DNA of 64,000 bases from Isoetes taiwanensis (GCA_021234155.1 JAJEKV010000063.1:6883710-6947709); one strand, 5' to 3'; counted from the stretch's first letter, positions 1 to 13,307 are shown. The notes: generated by a model not told the origin, from the sequence alone. Made by a program: numbers and translations.

Positions 1-3000
1 GCCGAATCGACAAGGAGGGGCCTCAAAAAGCGTAAACCACATGGGTTGCCGAGGTTCTAGAAGGGTTTGCGTTTTGGGGGCGAGACTTGAATGTTACACT
101 GGGACTGGCCAGAAGCTGCGGCCAGAGAATACGAACAAGGGGAGGCGGCGGGCCCGGAGTTTGGGCCTGTCCTCCTCCCGATGTGGCAAGTAGTAGAAGT
201 CGGAGGCGCTTTTGCGATGGCAAGACATTCATAAATTCATAATTAATGCATTATGCGAAAATAAATTCTGATTTTTTGCCGGTGGGATCTAATCCATTTC
301 GGCCACACACCCAATTTTTGAAATTTTTAGGAGAAGGTCTAGGTCAAAGGGTTAGCATTAGAGCGGTCGGGGCAGCCCGTTGCGGGGCAGAGGCTGGCAC
401 CCTTCCCCAAGTCAAGCGAGGCCAGGACCTTGCGGGGATCCCTCACAAGGGGAGAGTCCGGGACCCCAAGGGCGGGATCCAAAAAGTTCCCAGCACCCTT
501 CTGGCGGCGCTCCCGGGGGCTGCATGCTAATGACCACCCTCCCGGGCAGGTTCCCCTATCCGGCCGTTGGATCCTCCGTTCGGGGGGCCCCTCTTGGGGG
601 AAGGCCCAAAGATTCCAGATCGGTCAGGAGAACTTGTCAAACCAGCGGGGCGTCTTTGAGGTCGACCTTGTAAGAAACCGGATGTCTTGTCGTTCGAGAC
701 GCAGGGAGGCTCGGAATGGCAAATCGACCCTGCCAAATCGTCGGGAATGGCGAAATTACCCTAGGGAGCAAGTTACAAGGTGGGTTTTGCAAAGAAAACA
801 CTCCCGCCCTCCCACGACGGTATCCGCATCCACATCCTAGGCCAATTGACTACGAGTGTGATGGAAGTGAGCTACTTTGGCTTCTTGGAGGTCGGGTGGT
901 CTTCGGCCCGCGGAACTTGGTCCCCGGGGGCAATGTCGGCGTTGTGAGTCCATTGGCAGAGTCAAATGGCGATTCCGAGAGGGAGGTCGCCCGTCCGTCC
1001 CGGGGCCTTGGGGAGAGAAAGTGGGGCAAGCGACTTCCAGGGGGATTTTTAGGGTCAGGTGCTCTGGCGTCAACACCCCCACTCCCACGTCAAAATCACG
1101 GCGCAAAGGTCCCGCCCGATCGACAAGGAGAGGGCCTCCAAAGCGTAAACCACGTGGGTTGCGAGGTTCTAGAAGGGTTTGCGTTTTGGGGGCGAGACTT
1201 GATCTGTTACGCAGGACCTGGCCAGAAGCTGCGACCGAGAATCTGAGGAAGGGAAGCGGCGGGCGGAGTTTGGGCCTGTCCTCCTCCCGATGTGGCAAGT
1301 AGAAGTCGAAGCTTTTGCGATGGCAAGACATTCATAAATTCGCAATTAATGCATTGTGCAAAATAAATTCTGATTTTTTGCGGTTTGGAATCCTAATCCA
1401 TTTCCGGCCTGCACCCAATTTTGAAATTTTTAGGAGAAGGTCTAGGTCAAAGGGTTAGCATTAGAGCGGTCGGGGCAGCCCGTTCGGGAGCAGCAGGCAC
1501 CCCCTCCCCAAGTCAAGCGAGGCCCGGGGACCTTGCGGGGATCCCTCACAAGAGGGGAGAGTCCCTGGACCCCAAGGCCGGGATCAAAAAAAGTTCGAGA
1601 GGCAGCCCCTTCTGGCGGCGCTCCCGGGGGCTGCGCTAATGACCACCCTCCGGGCGGTTCCCCTATCCGGCCCGTTGGATCCTCCGTTCGGGGGCCCCTC
1701 TTCGGGAAGGCCCAAAGATTCAGTCGGTCGGGAGAACTTGTCAAACCCGCGAGGGCGTCTGAGGTCGGCCTTGTAGAAACCCGCATTGTCTTGTCGTTCG
1801 AACGCAGGGGAGGCTCGAATGGCAAATCGACCCTGCCAAATCGTCCGGAATGGCGAAATTACCCTAGGGAGCAAGTTACAAGGTCGGTTTTGCAAAGAAA
1901 GAAACACTCCGCCCTCCCGACGGTATCCCACATCCACATCCTAGGCCAATTGACTACGAGTGTGATGGAAGTGAGCTACTTTGGCGCTTCTTGGAGGTCC
2001 GGGTGGTCTTCTGGCCCGCGGAACTTGGTCCCGGGGGCAATTGTCGGCGTTACGAGTCCATTGGCGAGAGTCAAATCGGGAGGAGGGGAGGTGGCGTCAG
2101 TCCCGGGGCCTTGGGGAGAGAAGTTTGAGGGCAAGCGACTTCCGGGGGGATTTTAGGGTCCGTGCTCTCGGCGTCAACACCCCCCCCTCCCGCGTCAAGT
2201 CCACGCGCAAAGGTCCGCCGAATCGACAAGGAGAGGGGCCTCAAAAGCGTAAACCACAGTGGGTTGCCCGGGTTCTAGAAGGGTTTGCGTTTTGGGGGCG
2301 AGACTTTCAGTGCATTGCACTTGGGACTGGCCGAAATACTTGCGGCCAGAATCACGAACAAGGAGGCCCGGCGGGCGGAGTTTGGGCCTGTCCTCCTCCC
2401 GATGTGGCAAAGTAGAAGTCGGTAACTTTTGCGATGGCAAGACATTCATAAATTACCAATTAATGCATTGTCTGAAAATAAATTCTGATTTTTTTGCCGG
2501 CTGGAATCCTAATCCATTTCGGCCTGCAGCCCAATTTTTCTAAATTTTTAGGAGAAGGTCTAGGTCAAAGGGTTAGCATTAGAGCGGTCGGGGCAGCGGG
2601 TTCGCGGGGAACAGGCACCACCCTTCCCAAAGTCAAGCGAGGCCCGGGGACCTTGCGGGGATCCCTCACAAGAGGGAGAGTCCGGACCCCAGGCGGGGAT
2701 CAAAAAAGTTCGAGGCAGCCCTTCTGGCGGCTCCCCGGGGGCTGCAGCTAATGACCACCCTCCCGGGGCCGGTTCCCCTATCCGGCCGTTGGATCCTCCC
2801 GTTCGGGGGGAGCCCCTCTTGGGGAAGGCCCAAAGATTCCAGATCGGTCAGGAGAACTTGTCAAACCGTAGGGGCGTCCCACAGAATGGAGAAAACGCGG
2901 TGTCTTGTCGTTCCGGGCACGCAGGGAGGCTCGGAATGGCAAATCGACCACCAAATCGTCCGGAATGGCGAAATTACCCTAGGGGAGCAAGTTACAAGGT

Positions 3001-5260
3001 CGGTTTGCAAAAGAAAAAACACTCCGCCCTCCCACGACGGTATCCATCATCCACATCCTAGGCCAATTGACTACGGTGTGATGGAAGTGAGCTACTTTGG
3101 CTTCTTGGAGTCGGGTCTTCTTGCCCGGAACTTGGTCCCCAGGGCAATGTCGGCGTTCCCGAGTCCATTGGCCGAGCAAGTCAAATCGCAGCGAGGAGGG
3201 AGGTCGCCCGTCCGTCCCGAGGGCCTTGGGGAGAGAGAATTCGGGGCAAGCGGCTTCGGGGGATTTTGGGGTCCGTGCTCTGGCGTCAACACCCCCACTC
3301 CCACGTCAAGTCCGCGGCGCAAGGTCCCGCCGAATCGACAAGGAGAGGGCCTCCAAAGCGTAAACCACAGTGGGTTGCGAGGTTCTAGAAGGGTTTTGCG
3401 TTTTGGGGGCGAGACTTGGTCTGTTGCACTGGGACACAGCCCGGCAGCTGCGGCCAGAATACGGAGCAAGGGAGGCCCGGCCGGGCGGAGTTTGGGCACA
3501 TCCTCCTCCCGATGTGGCAAGTAGAAGTCGGGAAACACTTTTTGCGGTGGCAAGACATTCATAAATTCGCAATTAATGCATTGTACGAAAATAAATTCTG
3601 ATTTTTTGCCGGTGGAATCCTAATCCATTTCGGCCTGCAGCCCAATTTTCTAAATTTTTGGGAGAAGGTCTAGGTCAAAGGGTTAGCATTAGAGCGGTCG
3701 GGCGGCCCGTTGCGGGAACAGCCGGGCACCCCCTTCCCAAGTCAAGCGAGGCGGGGACCTTGCGGGGATCCCTCCAAGAGGGGAGAGTCCCGGACCCCAA
3801 GAGGCGGGATCAAAAAAGTTCAAAGCTGCACCCTTCTGGCGGCTCCCGAGGGCTGCCGCGCTAATGACCACCCTCCCGGGCGGTTCCCCTATCCGGCCGT
3901 TGGATCCTCCGTTCGGGGGCCCCTCTTGGGGAAGGCCCAAAAGATTCGGTCGGTCAGGAGAACTTGTCAAACCCGCGAAGCGTCGTCGAGGTCGGCCTTG
4001 TAGAAACCGCATTGTCTTGTCGTTCGGGCAGGGGAGGCTCAGGAATGGCAAATCGACCCTGCCAAATGCGTCGGGAATGGCGAAATTACCCTAGGGAGCA
4101 AGTTACAAGGTCGGTTTTGCAAAGAAAAAACACTCCGCCCTCCCGCGACGGTATCCCGCATCCCATCCTAGGCCAATTGACTACGAGTGTGATGGAAGTG
4201 AGCTACTTTGGCTTCTTGGAGGTCGGGTGGTCTTACGCCCCGGAACTTGGTCCCCGGGGGCAATGTCGGCGTTACGAGTCCATTGGCGAGTCAAATCGCG
4301 ATTCGGGAGGGGAGGTCACCCGTCGTCCCGAGGGCCTTGGGGAGAGGAATTTGGGGCAGCGGCTTCAGGGGATTTTAGGGTCCCGTGCTCTGGCGTCAAC
4401 ACCCCCCTCCCGCGTCAAGTCCGCGAGCAAAGGTCCCTTTGAATCGACAAGGAGAGGGCCTCCAAAGCGTAAACCACAGTGGTTGCCCGAGTTCTAGAAG
4501 GGTTTGCGTTTTGGGGGCCGAGACTTGTTATGTTGCACCAGGACTGGCCGAAAATAGCCGAAATCTGAACAAAGCAGGAGCTGGCGGCGGGCGAGTTTGG
4601 GCATCCCTCCCCTCTCCCTCGATGTGGCAAGTAGAGAAGTCGAGGCACTTTTACGATGGCAAGACATTCATAAATTACTTAATTAATGCATTGTCTGAAA
4701 AATAAATTCTGATTTTTTGCCCGGTGGAATCCTAATCCATTTCGGCCTACGCGGCCCAATTTTAGAATTTTTAGGAGAAGGTCTAGGTCAAAGGGTTAGC
4801 ATTAGAGCGGTCCGGGCAGCCCGGTTGCGGGGAACAGCAGTGGCACCCTTCCCCCAAGTCAAACAGGCGGGGACCTTGCGGGGATCCCTCACAAGAGGGG
4901 AGAGTCCCAGGACCCCAAGAGGCGGGATCCAAAAAAAAGTTCCGACCCTTCCCTTCTGGCGGCTCCCAGAGGGCTGCGCTAATGACCACCCTCCGGGGCC
5001 GGTTCCCCTATCCGGCCGTTGGATCCTCGGATTCGGGGGCCCCTCTTGGGAAGGCCCAAAAGATTCCAGTCGGTCGGGAGAACTTGTCAAGCCGTAGCGG
5101 CGTCACGAGTCGGCCTTGTAGAAACCATGATGTCTTGTCGTTCGGACGCAGGGAGGCTCCGGAATGGCAAATCGACCCTACCAAATCGTCCGGAATGGAG
5201 AAATTACCTAGGGAGCAAGTTACAAGGTGGGTTTGCAAAGAAAACACTCCGCCCCTCACG
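1..5260. repeat. Satellite block 1: ~1.1-kb GC-rich tandem repeat, about 5 copies
   Basis: A conserved tag (AGAAGGTCTAGGTCAAAGGG) recurs near 335, 1438, 2558, 3666 and 4778, giving periods of 1103-1120 bp. Landmarks keep the same order in each monomer: an AT-rich box around ATTAATGCATTG, the tag, CCCTTCCCCAAGTCAA, GGATCCCTCACAAG, GGAGAACTTGTCAAAC, GGAGCAAGTTACAAGG, GGAAGTGAGCTACTTTGG, GGCGTCAACACCCCC, and TTCTAGAAGGGTTTGCG. Monomers differ mainly by one- and two-base indels, so no reading frame is kept and the many ORFs crossing the block are by-products of high GC. Block 1 monomers share a GGCCTGCAGCC-like variant after CCATTTC, whereas most of block 2 has GCACACAGCC. The family is not recognised: it is not 5S or 45S rDNA. 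Confidence 0.95.
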
Positions 5261-7380
5261 TATTGCTCAATTCATGTTCCATTGTTTTTTAAAAGCGATT
5301 TGGGCAAACAATCAAGGTGCAAACAATGCGGGGGTTGGCAAAGTATAGAAAGGCGTCGCGGCGTCATCTTTTAGAAACTTGGATTCACGTTTGATCTTGG
5401 TATAAATTGCCACAAGTTCAGCCTAGAGGATATTATGCTAGACACTCCACGGATATTGCGGCGGTGGATCTAGTTAGCTCTCAAATAGTGTAGATTGGTT
5501 GATTAGAAAGTCCTTGAATTTGGCATTTCATTTCGTGCTTGTGTGCAACCAAGTGGAAGCAGATTTGATAGCCGATTCTGCGTTGGATTTTTTGTTTATT
5601 TCGTCATTCCAAGTTAGCGAGCACATTTGCCTTGGAGAAAAAAAAGATAAAAATCAATGCATGTGGAAATTTAGATCTTTTGTTTTGGGATGGTTCCCAA
5701 AGTTATGTCTTCACAAAGGCTGGGCATTTGTCAAGGCAAAAATTTTTGCGTTGAATGATGTGGGTTTGAGAGAGATATCAAGGTAAAAAATTTTACATGA
5801 ATTGGTGAAGATCCATACTATTTGGTCTTTGGATGGGTGTTGTTGATCGCGAGGATGCTTGACCCCTTTACGGTTTTTGTTTGTTTGGGTGATATTTGGT
5901 ATTGAAGCAACTTAAATTCTATCTTTTGATATAACCTAATATATGGTAGTTTGAGCTTTCGGATTAGCTCTGGTTGATCAGAATTTTTTTGAGCTTTCGA
6001 AATTTAGCTATAGTTGATCGAATTTTTGAGCCTTGCCTTATGTATATAAGCATGATAGAATACAAAAGCGGATATATGATATGATATAGGAAATGGAGTT
6101 TTTCAAAATGGAATTTGAAGATAAAAATATGAAGAAGATGAATATGATCCCGGGATGGATATCAAAGAAGATGAATGCCGATGAATAGGATATGACAATA
6201 ATATTGCTTGTTTTAATTTATATAGGCCTATTTGTGCTATGGGTATTTTGAAAAGCGAGATGAATTTAGTGATGGACATGGGTTGGAGATGGTTGATCGG
6301 AATTTTTTGAGCTCATAATTTTTAACCTACGGTTGATCGAGAAAGAAAAAAAAAAGAAGGAATTAGAAATGACATGGATTTACCTAAATTTCTACAGCGA
6401 GGAAAGATTGGGTAGTCAAAAAAAGTGGGACTCCCATATCCTCGATCCAACATCTTTAGAGAAGCGACAAATTACAATCTGAATGAGAACTTGGTGTCGG
6501 CATAGTGGGAGGCGCCCGGCGACTCCTTGCAAATCAAGGCATTAATGTCCCCATGTGTCAAAAGCGTCGATCAAAATTTGCCTAAAAGCGCCGCCAACGG
6601 CATCGTCCGACAAATGTCGCGGCAAATGTCGGACTGTCGCATAATTTGCTAGGTGATCGACTAATCAAGCTATGTTCAAGTGTTTTGAGGTATTTGTTTA
6701 GGATTTGTTACACAAAACTTGTCTTCGATTTTTAGGTTGCTTTCGAGCGACATAGGTATACATAAATTTCATGCAAAGACAAATGTCACGACAAATGTCA
6801 CGACAAATGAGGGGGACATAAGTCATGCGGCGTCATGCATGTGCCCTGGATTTGAACCTAACTATACGTCGTCGTCGTACTGACGCCGTCAGTACGTCTT
6901 TGCCGGTCGCATGTGACACGGATTTTTGGCCAGATTGACTATCATTAGCATCGGCGTGGTCTACGGCGTATAACTGCGTCATGCATACTTGCAGTGTACT
7001 ACCAAGTGCGTAGGTGACACGGCATGTGTGGATTGACACTACGTCGCGGCGATCAAATCTTATCTGCGGCGTTAAAATTTCTATAAACAACTTTTCGGCA
7101 TTCATTGTTATTTTCTTAGGCTCCTCTTCCACCTGGCCTTTGGTGTTCTTCTTTTTAACCATATCTTATACTTGTTGCTGCCCTACATGGATCGCCATGG
7201 TCGCCGGCATGATCGGCCTTTGGAGATGGCGGGTGACAGTTGATGTTGTCTTACCACGGGGGAAATTTGGATATGCGGAGCAGATCACATGTAAGATTCT
7301 TGATTCTTGTATTTAGTAGCCTAGACATATATAAACTAGGAAGGGCGTGTCTTTGCGGTAGTAAAAAAGCAGCGGTGTTT
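5261..7380. other. AT-rich left flank of the island, no gene seen
   Basis: No coding motif was recognised. The stretch holds several partial repeats of GTTGATCGAATTTTTTGAGC near 5975, 6015 and 6295, and short direct repeats of ACAAATGTCACG and ACAAATGTCGCGG near 6610-6640 and 6778-6808. These look like internal repeats of a decayed transposon. The ORF at 7014-7316 has no recognisable motif. Confidence 0.5.
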
Positions 7381-7668
7381 TTGGTCAAGGACACGTTAGC
7401 CTCCACCTTGAGTGGAAGGACCCGGTGTGCAAGGCAAACTCACCTTCATACTTACTAAGTACAATGTAGATTACAAAATTGAGGTGTCGTAGTCAAGGTC
7501 ATATGTGGAAGCTTCACCTTGAGTGGAGGGACTCTATGTATCGGGGGCTAATGGCGTCTCCAAAAGATCTTTATTGAAATTGAAACTTATATAAGGGGTA
7601 ATTACTTTCGGGGAAGGGCATGGTCGGCTTCACCTTAGTGGAAGGACTAGATGTCCAGGAGCCCAATT
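7381..7668. repeat. Three degenerate ~110-bp repeats (CCACCTTGAGTGGA family)
   Basis: The core CACCTTGAGTGGAAGGAC recurs with CACCTT at 7404, 7515 and 7631, spaced 111 and 116 bp. The second and third copies are diverged. The same family forms a clearer four-copy cluster at 34007-34395, so the two islands share a repeat that is absent from the satellite between them. Confidence 0.75.
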
Positions 7669-7676
7669 CCCATCCA

Positions 7677-7724
7677 TTTAGGATTTAGGGTTTAGGGGTT
7701 TAGGGTTTAGGGTTTAGGGTTTAT
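7677..7724. repeat. Interstitial telomere-like TTTAGGG tract
   Basis: About six consecutive plant-type telomere heptamers (TTTAGGG), with one GGATTTAGGG and one TTTAGGGG variant, lie directly after the ~110-bp repeat cluster. The tract is short and embedded in transposon DNA. It is an interstitial patch and gives no evidence of a chromosome end. Confidence 0.85.
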
Positions 7725-9509
7725 ACTACCATATATTGTATCTATCCTGACCGTTCAAACTATTGTGCGGTATATAGTACTTACCTTTTGTAATTGGCGG
7801 AGGGACAAAATAGTTTGCGATTGTAAAAAGATGTGGGGCTGAAAGAGGCGACTTAGAGCGGTTGTTGAAGACCATCGATAAGATTTGGTACATTTGAACA
7901 ACCCACCAGATCGATGCTCGTCATGGATATCGAGGTTGGTATACAATTATTATTTGTTTTTTTTTTAAAGTATCTCTCGGTTCAAGTATATATTCAAGAT
8001 GTTTATGATATCTAAATATGTAGGTAGATGATCTTTGATGTCTCCTCCAAACTAGATGTGGATTTTGGTTTAATGTTGTCCATAGAGGCATATGAAACTG
8101 AAGCGTAACCCGATTCATCAATAATGTGGATGGGTTGCGCTCAGCGGCGAGTGTTCCCCTGCGTGAAAAGAACACGAGGGCTACAATCATGAGAACATTG
8201 CATGTGTCGCACATTTCCCAAGAAGCGGCTTGGCCTCAGCGGCGTGAAATTCTGAAGAATTGCAAAGATTAGTCAGGCCCTTTGTTGAGGCACCGCCAAG
8301 ACATTTGGCTTGTGGCGGTGGAACTTACCTATCCTATGGATCAAGAATTTGCTTATTGGGGAAAAAGATACATCATTATCGCGAACGCATTTGTCGAAAA
8401 TTTGGATTCGGCCTTATCTCCGACACTTGGCGTATAGAAGTGGGCGAGATACCCACATTCCATTAATGCCATATCACGAGGTCCGAATGCGATTGGAAAA
8501 CTTGGCAAACTTTGACTAAATATGCTTGGTATGAGGATTTATGGAATGAATTCAATCTTTGCGTCGATATTTGTGGGGGCATGTGATGAGGAGTTGAAGT
8601 TTATTGATGGTGGCCGGGGTTCATGGCAATATTGGGGGTTCATCAGCAGTTCTATTGACAGCAGTGAAGCGATGCAATTGTGAATTTTTAGAGTGTCAAG
8701 GAGGGAGGAAGATTTTTTACAAGATGCATGCTTGAGATATATCATGGTGTGTGCTATTAAAAGCATAAACATTGGAGATGAGTTATTCATCAACTATCGC
8801 TATGATAGACCTCTCCCATTTGAGATGGAACAATAGTATTGTTGTACTAAAAAAGGAATAAAGAGGTTTTTTTTTTTTTTAATATGTTTTTTGTCATTAA
8901 GTGAGTCTATACAAATGGTTGTATGTATTTTATACTTATTACATTATTTGACATGATGGTTATCGTTACTCATTTAATGAACTCATTCGGAGGCGGTCTC
9001 CATCCGATCCATTAGTTCTAAGTTTGAGGCAAAGGAAACCTATAATAAGTGAATTTCAAGCGGGCGCACCAATATGAAGATATTGCATACGATCAATATG
9101 AAGAAGGATGAAACTATTGCGAACCGAGCGAAGTCTTTCGTGGCAGACGGCCGTCTTTCGATATGTTGCGCTCTTCAAGAATTACGATATTGATTTAGAT
9201 GATGTCGAGGATGGTGGTGGAGAGGATATGGTAGAAGATGTTGGATACCCTTGAGGTTTGGTCGTCTTGGCGATGACCCTATTGTTATCGAGCGAAGCGG
9301 TTATTTCTGCGTCTCGAACCTCTCGTTTGTCGGCGTGCTGCTAATTCTCAATCTCAAACCAAGTTCAAGTGGAGCAATGCAAGTGTCTACTGCTCTATTG
9401 AGGTGACATACTTATCAAGTCTTTCTATCTTACCACCATCTCCATCTTTTATCTTACCACTCTTAGATCGCGAGGTTATTGCGCGAGAAGATCCTTTCGA
9501 GAGAAGAAC
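7725..9509. other. Unassigned interior of the CACTA island
   Basis: No recognisable product. It lies upstream of the TNP2 remnant, where CACTA elements often carry accessory or leader exons. A short acidic stretch (Asp-Leu-Asp-Asp-Val-Glu-Asp-Gly-Gly) is readable on the plus strand near 9195-9225 but could not be assigned. Open frames here are short and on both strands. Confidence 0.4.
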
Positions 9510-11030
9510 AATATGCCTACTGCGGATCTCAAGTTAAGAAAATGATTCAAGCGACGGCCTTGATTTATAAAGTCATACATGCATGTCCAAATGATTGTAT
9601 GATCTTCTATCCTACCGAGCATGAGAAGTCCACTCATTGTCTCATTATGTAATGAGGCAGAGATCTGAGGGAATGACCTAAAGGGAAAAAGCGGTACCTC
9701 GAAGGTTATTCGACACTTTCCAATAATCCCAAAGGTATATGCATCACCACTTCTTACAAATAGTTGTAAATTCACTTATTTTCGGTACTTATATGTTGCC
9801 TATAATTTATTCTATAGGTTAAAGTTGATGTTAGTTGCAAGACATTGGCTAGCCTAATGGACTTCGCGGCTACACATGCATCTAGTGATGATGTGATCAC
9901 GAGTCGGCGGCGGTGCGGCTTGGAAGCATGTCGATGCGACATGGCGACTTTGGAAAGAACCGCGTAGCGTGCGTTTGGGCTGGCCACCGATGGCGTAAAC
10001 CCATATATGGTACAATCGGTTTGCATGGTCTACATGGCGATTGATGATAGTGAACTACAACATACCCCCATGGTTGTTGATGAAGAGTGGGCACATTATG
10101 ATGACTTTATTGATACACGGGAAGAAAAACCAAGTAATTTAGATGTGTACCTAAGAATAATTGTGGATGAGTTACTCCCTTTGTGGAACACGGTATCCAG
10201 TCTCGATGCCCATAAAAATGGCGTTTTTAATCTTAGAGGTATACTATTGTGGACTATGCATGACTTTCTGGGTTTCTTAGAGTGTTACGGGTTTAAGACA
10301 TCGGGGCACTTCCCTTGCATGATATGTGGGGAAAAGTTTGCGCACCGTCCTCTAAGCATCACGAAGAAAGTAGTATCACGAGGGTTTTAGGAAGTATTTG
10401 CCGCTCCGCACCCCTTGAGCGGCGTGCACAATTCGGTGGCTTGTAGACTATCTGAGAACCACCAAGCGAGAATTACCATACGAGAATGGGGTGGCGTTGG
10501 GATAAGAAGGAAGAGGGGAAAATCCATGAGAAATCCGTGGGGGGCACACTGCGGTGAGGAGGTCGTGGCCGAGCCTAGGCGGTGAGGATGAGGAATTATC
10601 TGGTGGTGGCGAGGAAGCGCGGAGGAGGAAGTCTTTCTTGCCAATATGAAAAGGAAGCGTTTTTTTATAGACTACCATATTGGACCGACCTATTGATTCA
10701 ACACCTTTTAGACCCGATGCATATCTTCAAGAGCGTGGGAAACTCTTTATGGAAGCATGTATTTGGTCAAAAAGACACAACAAATGCCGGGATGGACCTT
10801 AAGGTAAGTAATACAAAGAAAGAGGCATGGATCCAGGGTGAAGGGCAACCACTTCCTCCGGCAAAATGGGTTATTGCTAGGGCTGACCATCGAGCTATTT
10901 ATGATGATTTAAGGGCCCTTAGAACACCAAGTGGTTACATGCAATCATTGCGAACCGCATTCAAGTAGTGGGGGAAATTTTATTTGGTTTAAAGTCCCAT
11001 GGTGGCATAAGTTCTTGCATGTAAGCAATT
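9510..11030 (+). pseudogene. CACTA (En/Spm) transposase TNP2, degenerate
   Basis: TNP2 is the DNA-cutting transposase of CACTA elements, acting in the nucleus on element ends. Family signatures appear in order but in different frames: KVIHACPNDCMIFY near 9570, HFPIIPK near 9711, AWKHVDATW near 9920, LATDGVNPYMVQSV near 9975-10025, SNLDVYLRIIVDELLPLW near 10135, ILLWTMHDFLGF near 10240 followed by CMICGE, then LPYWTDLLIQHLLDPMHI near 10670-10725, and a GLKSHG remnant near 10990. Several frameshifts and stops separate these blocks (for example between 9660 and 9700, near 9965, and at 10390-10600), so no active protein can be made. DUF4218 and DUF4216 remnants downstream on the same strand confirm the assignment. 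Assigned from remembered family motifs, not from a search. Confidence 0.85.
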
Positions 11031-11349
11031 GAAGTCCACATATATATGCACTACTATAAAATGTAACCCATAACTTATATTTGGTGTTTGGATCATGCGG
11101 TTCTTCATGCCCACGACCTTTAGGGAGTTTTAGACAAAGGGACCATTGGAGGCAATAAGTGCCCTATCAAAGGTCATAAGGTTGTTACCCATGTTGATTT
11201 AGTGGTCCCCCGTCTATTTTATTTGTGGCTAAGTTTTTGTTTTGGACCTCATAGGTGGATGTGTAAAAAAACTATACGAAAAGCGAAATTGAAGAGATGA
11301 AAGTGAAAATGGCGAGAGGCATGTTGCTTGTTGGAGAAAGGAGTTTCCT

Positions 11350-11600
11350 CTGAGCTTTCTTGTGATCAAACCCATCTTTTTGGTACATCTTATTGAGGAA
11401 GTGGAGCTCATGGGGGGCTGTACATGCAGGATGGATGTTTTTTCTTGGAAAAGGTTTATGAAGGTATTGAAGGATATGGTGCGTCAAAAAAGCGTCACGA
11501 AGGTAGTATGGCGAGAGGATGGCTTGCGAAAGAGTCACTTTTCTATATGTGAGAATATATTTCCATGGTACATCGGATGCACCTCGCTTATGGAGTGATG
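11350..11600 (+). pseudogene. DUF4218 segment of CACTA transposase, degenerate
   Basis: The plus-strand frame at 11362-11598 reads VHLIEEVEL followed by SWKRFMKVLKDMVRQK. This is the pattern of DUF4218, which normally follows TNP2 in plant CACTA transposases. The expected arginine-proline-glutamate segment after the lysine-rich helix is distorted (SVTKVVWREDG), suggesting local indels. The frame stops at 11598. Its position about 350 bp after the last TNP2 block fits one ancestral transposase gene. Confidence 0.7.
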
Positions 11601-11639
11601 AAGGGGCGAGAAGATTGTGGGGGTAGTAGTGGGGAAGGC

Positions 11640-12570
11640 AATGGTATGCGAAGTCATTTCCGCTGATATGATCATTAAGGTTAATCAATTTCTTCTTTAC
11701 AATTCGGCACCAATGGCAAAATGGATTGCTTTCGTTATGAGAGCGCCAAAGGAAGAAATGGAAGAGAAGAGGCATGAATGGAGCGACATAATAGGCGAGC
11801 CGTACCACGATGGATATGAACCCTTTAGGACAAGATGGAAAGAGAATGGGTACTCTGGGGCTTTGTAGATGCATATCACAAGGGGAGTATATTCTGACTA
11901 CGGAATGGGCATACGCACAAGGTGTCATGAAAAAGGTAGTTGCAACAAATTATGTTGATGTCGAAATCGAGTATTTTCTTTTTGATGTTATTGTATCTAT
12001 TGACATTAATGGTGCTTTTGGCGGTATATATCTTACTCCTCGATATGGTGGCATGGGACCCACTATCGTGTGAGTTCTCTTGACATACAGCAGGGGAAGA
12101 CTTGTGGCTTGCGGAGTCATGGCATCATTCACGATGGAGTTTCAATCAAGTGTTGCCGTCGTAATGTCGTGAGGGAAGCCACTGTGATTGGGTGGGGAGG
12201 TTAAAGACTATAATGGAGGTGGATGTTGGTGGCAATTTTAAGACCTTCATATTCGATGTCGATTGGTTTGACCTTCAATTAAGGGGGCGAGGCCTCTGAT
12301 AAAGTATGATAGAACAAGTGGCTTTTTATTTTGTCAACTCTAGCAAGATGTACCACAGTAGTGAGGCGGCTTGTCCTTCGGACAAGCGTGAGCGGTACAC
12401 ACATACACATATCCACTTCAAAATTTAGACCATCAATATCAATCTCACGTCCGGCTTCTTTGACCAGATTTTTTTTTTTCTGCGTCGACAAGACCCAACA
12501 TGGTGGTTTATCATACAAAACTAGGGGGGCCCAAATATTCAAGGTGTTGTGCTAGAGGAGTCAATAGCGT
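11640..12570 (+). pseudogene. DUF4216-like C-terminal segment of CACTA transposase, degenerate
   Basis: In the last part of the transposase region the plus strand reads MEVDVGGNFKTFIFDVDWFD near 12213-12272. Further on there is a phenylalanine-rich segment and tryptophan-rich residues near 12465-12520. This resembles DUF4216, where an aliphatic strand ends in a Cys/Asp-Trp-Phe-Asp motif and is followed by an FY-x-DP-x-W block. The frame between 11640 and 12190 is open but unassigned (ORFs 11617-11868 and 11810-12073). Stops and frameshifts interrupt the whole segment. The assignment rests on the order TNP2, DUF4218, DUF4216 as much as on the weak motif match. Confidence 0.5.
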
Positions 12571-13307
12571 CGAAGAGCCCTCTGGCGGATCAAGGCATTC
12601 AAACTCAGGAAAAGCGAGCATCAGAGGTTGGACCACCGGCTCTCATGCGACATCTTACACGAGCAATTCCACGAAATACGGATGTACTTGGGCATTTTAA
12701 TACAAATGTTGGCAATGCTAACAATGGCGACTCTAGTTAGCACCTAGAGGAGGCGATCATTAAATTCTATATGTCAAATATTATGCATCCTCGATTGCAA
12801 TCCTTCGATAGGCTATGTCTATTGGTCTTCGTGTGCAATAAAAACCCATTCAATTCAATTCTTTTTTCCCCCCCCCCCTTTTGGTATACATTATATCGGA
12901 GGAATAAAAAGCTAGGTGGAACATGGGCTCAAAAAAGCCACATAGGCTCAAGCATTGCCTCTAGACTAGAACATGCAAAGAGTCTTCAATGGTATCTTAG
13001 TTACTTAGATTTTCTCTAACCTTAAACCGATTGCCACCACCAAGTTAACTTTGATCATTGCTTAATTTGATGCTATCCACTAGCTTTACATTTGTGGATC
13101 TTTGCTCTACCTTTCAAGCAGATAATAATAATGGTATTTTGTAGGGTGAACAAGTCCAAATACATAGAGTGAAGCATGAGGAGCCTATAGACGTTGAACG
13201 TGTAGGCGTTGCATTTCCCTTAGGGTCGAACATGCTACCTAGGTTCAAACAAGCCTCTTAGGCTCAAGCATTATCTGGGCTCAAACATGCCCGATATCAA
13301 ACATGTA
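12571..13307. other. No gene seen; right part of the CACTA island
   Basis: The only structure noted is a short repeated phrase around AGGCTCAAGCATT near 12947 and 13260, with related GGTTCAAAC and GGCTCAAACATGC pieces at 13240-13290. Confidence 0.4.
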
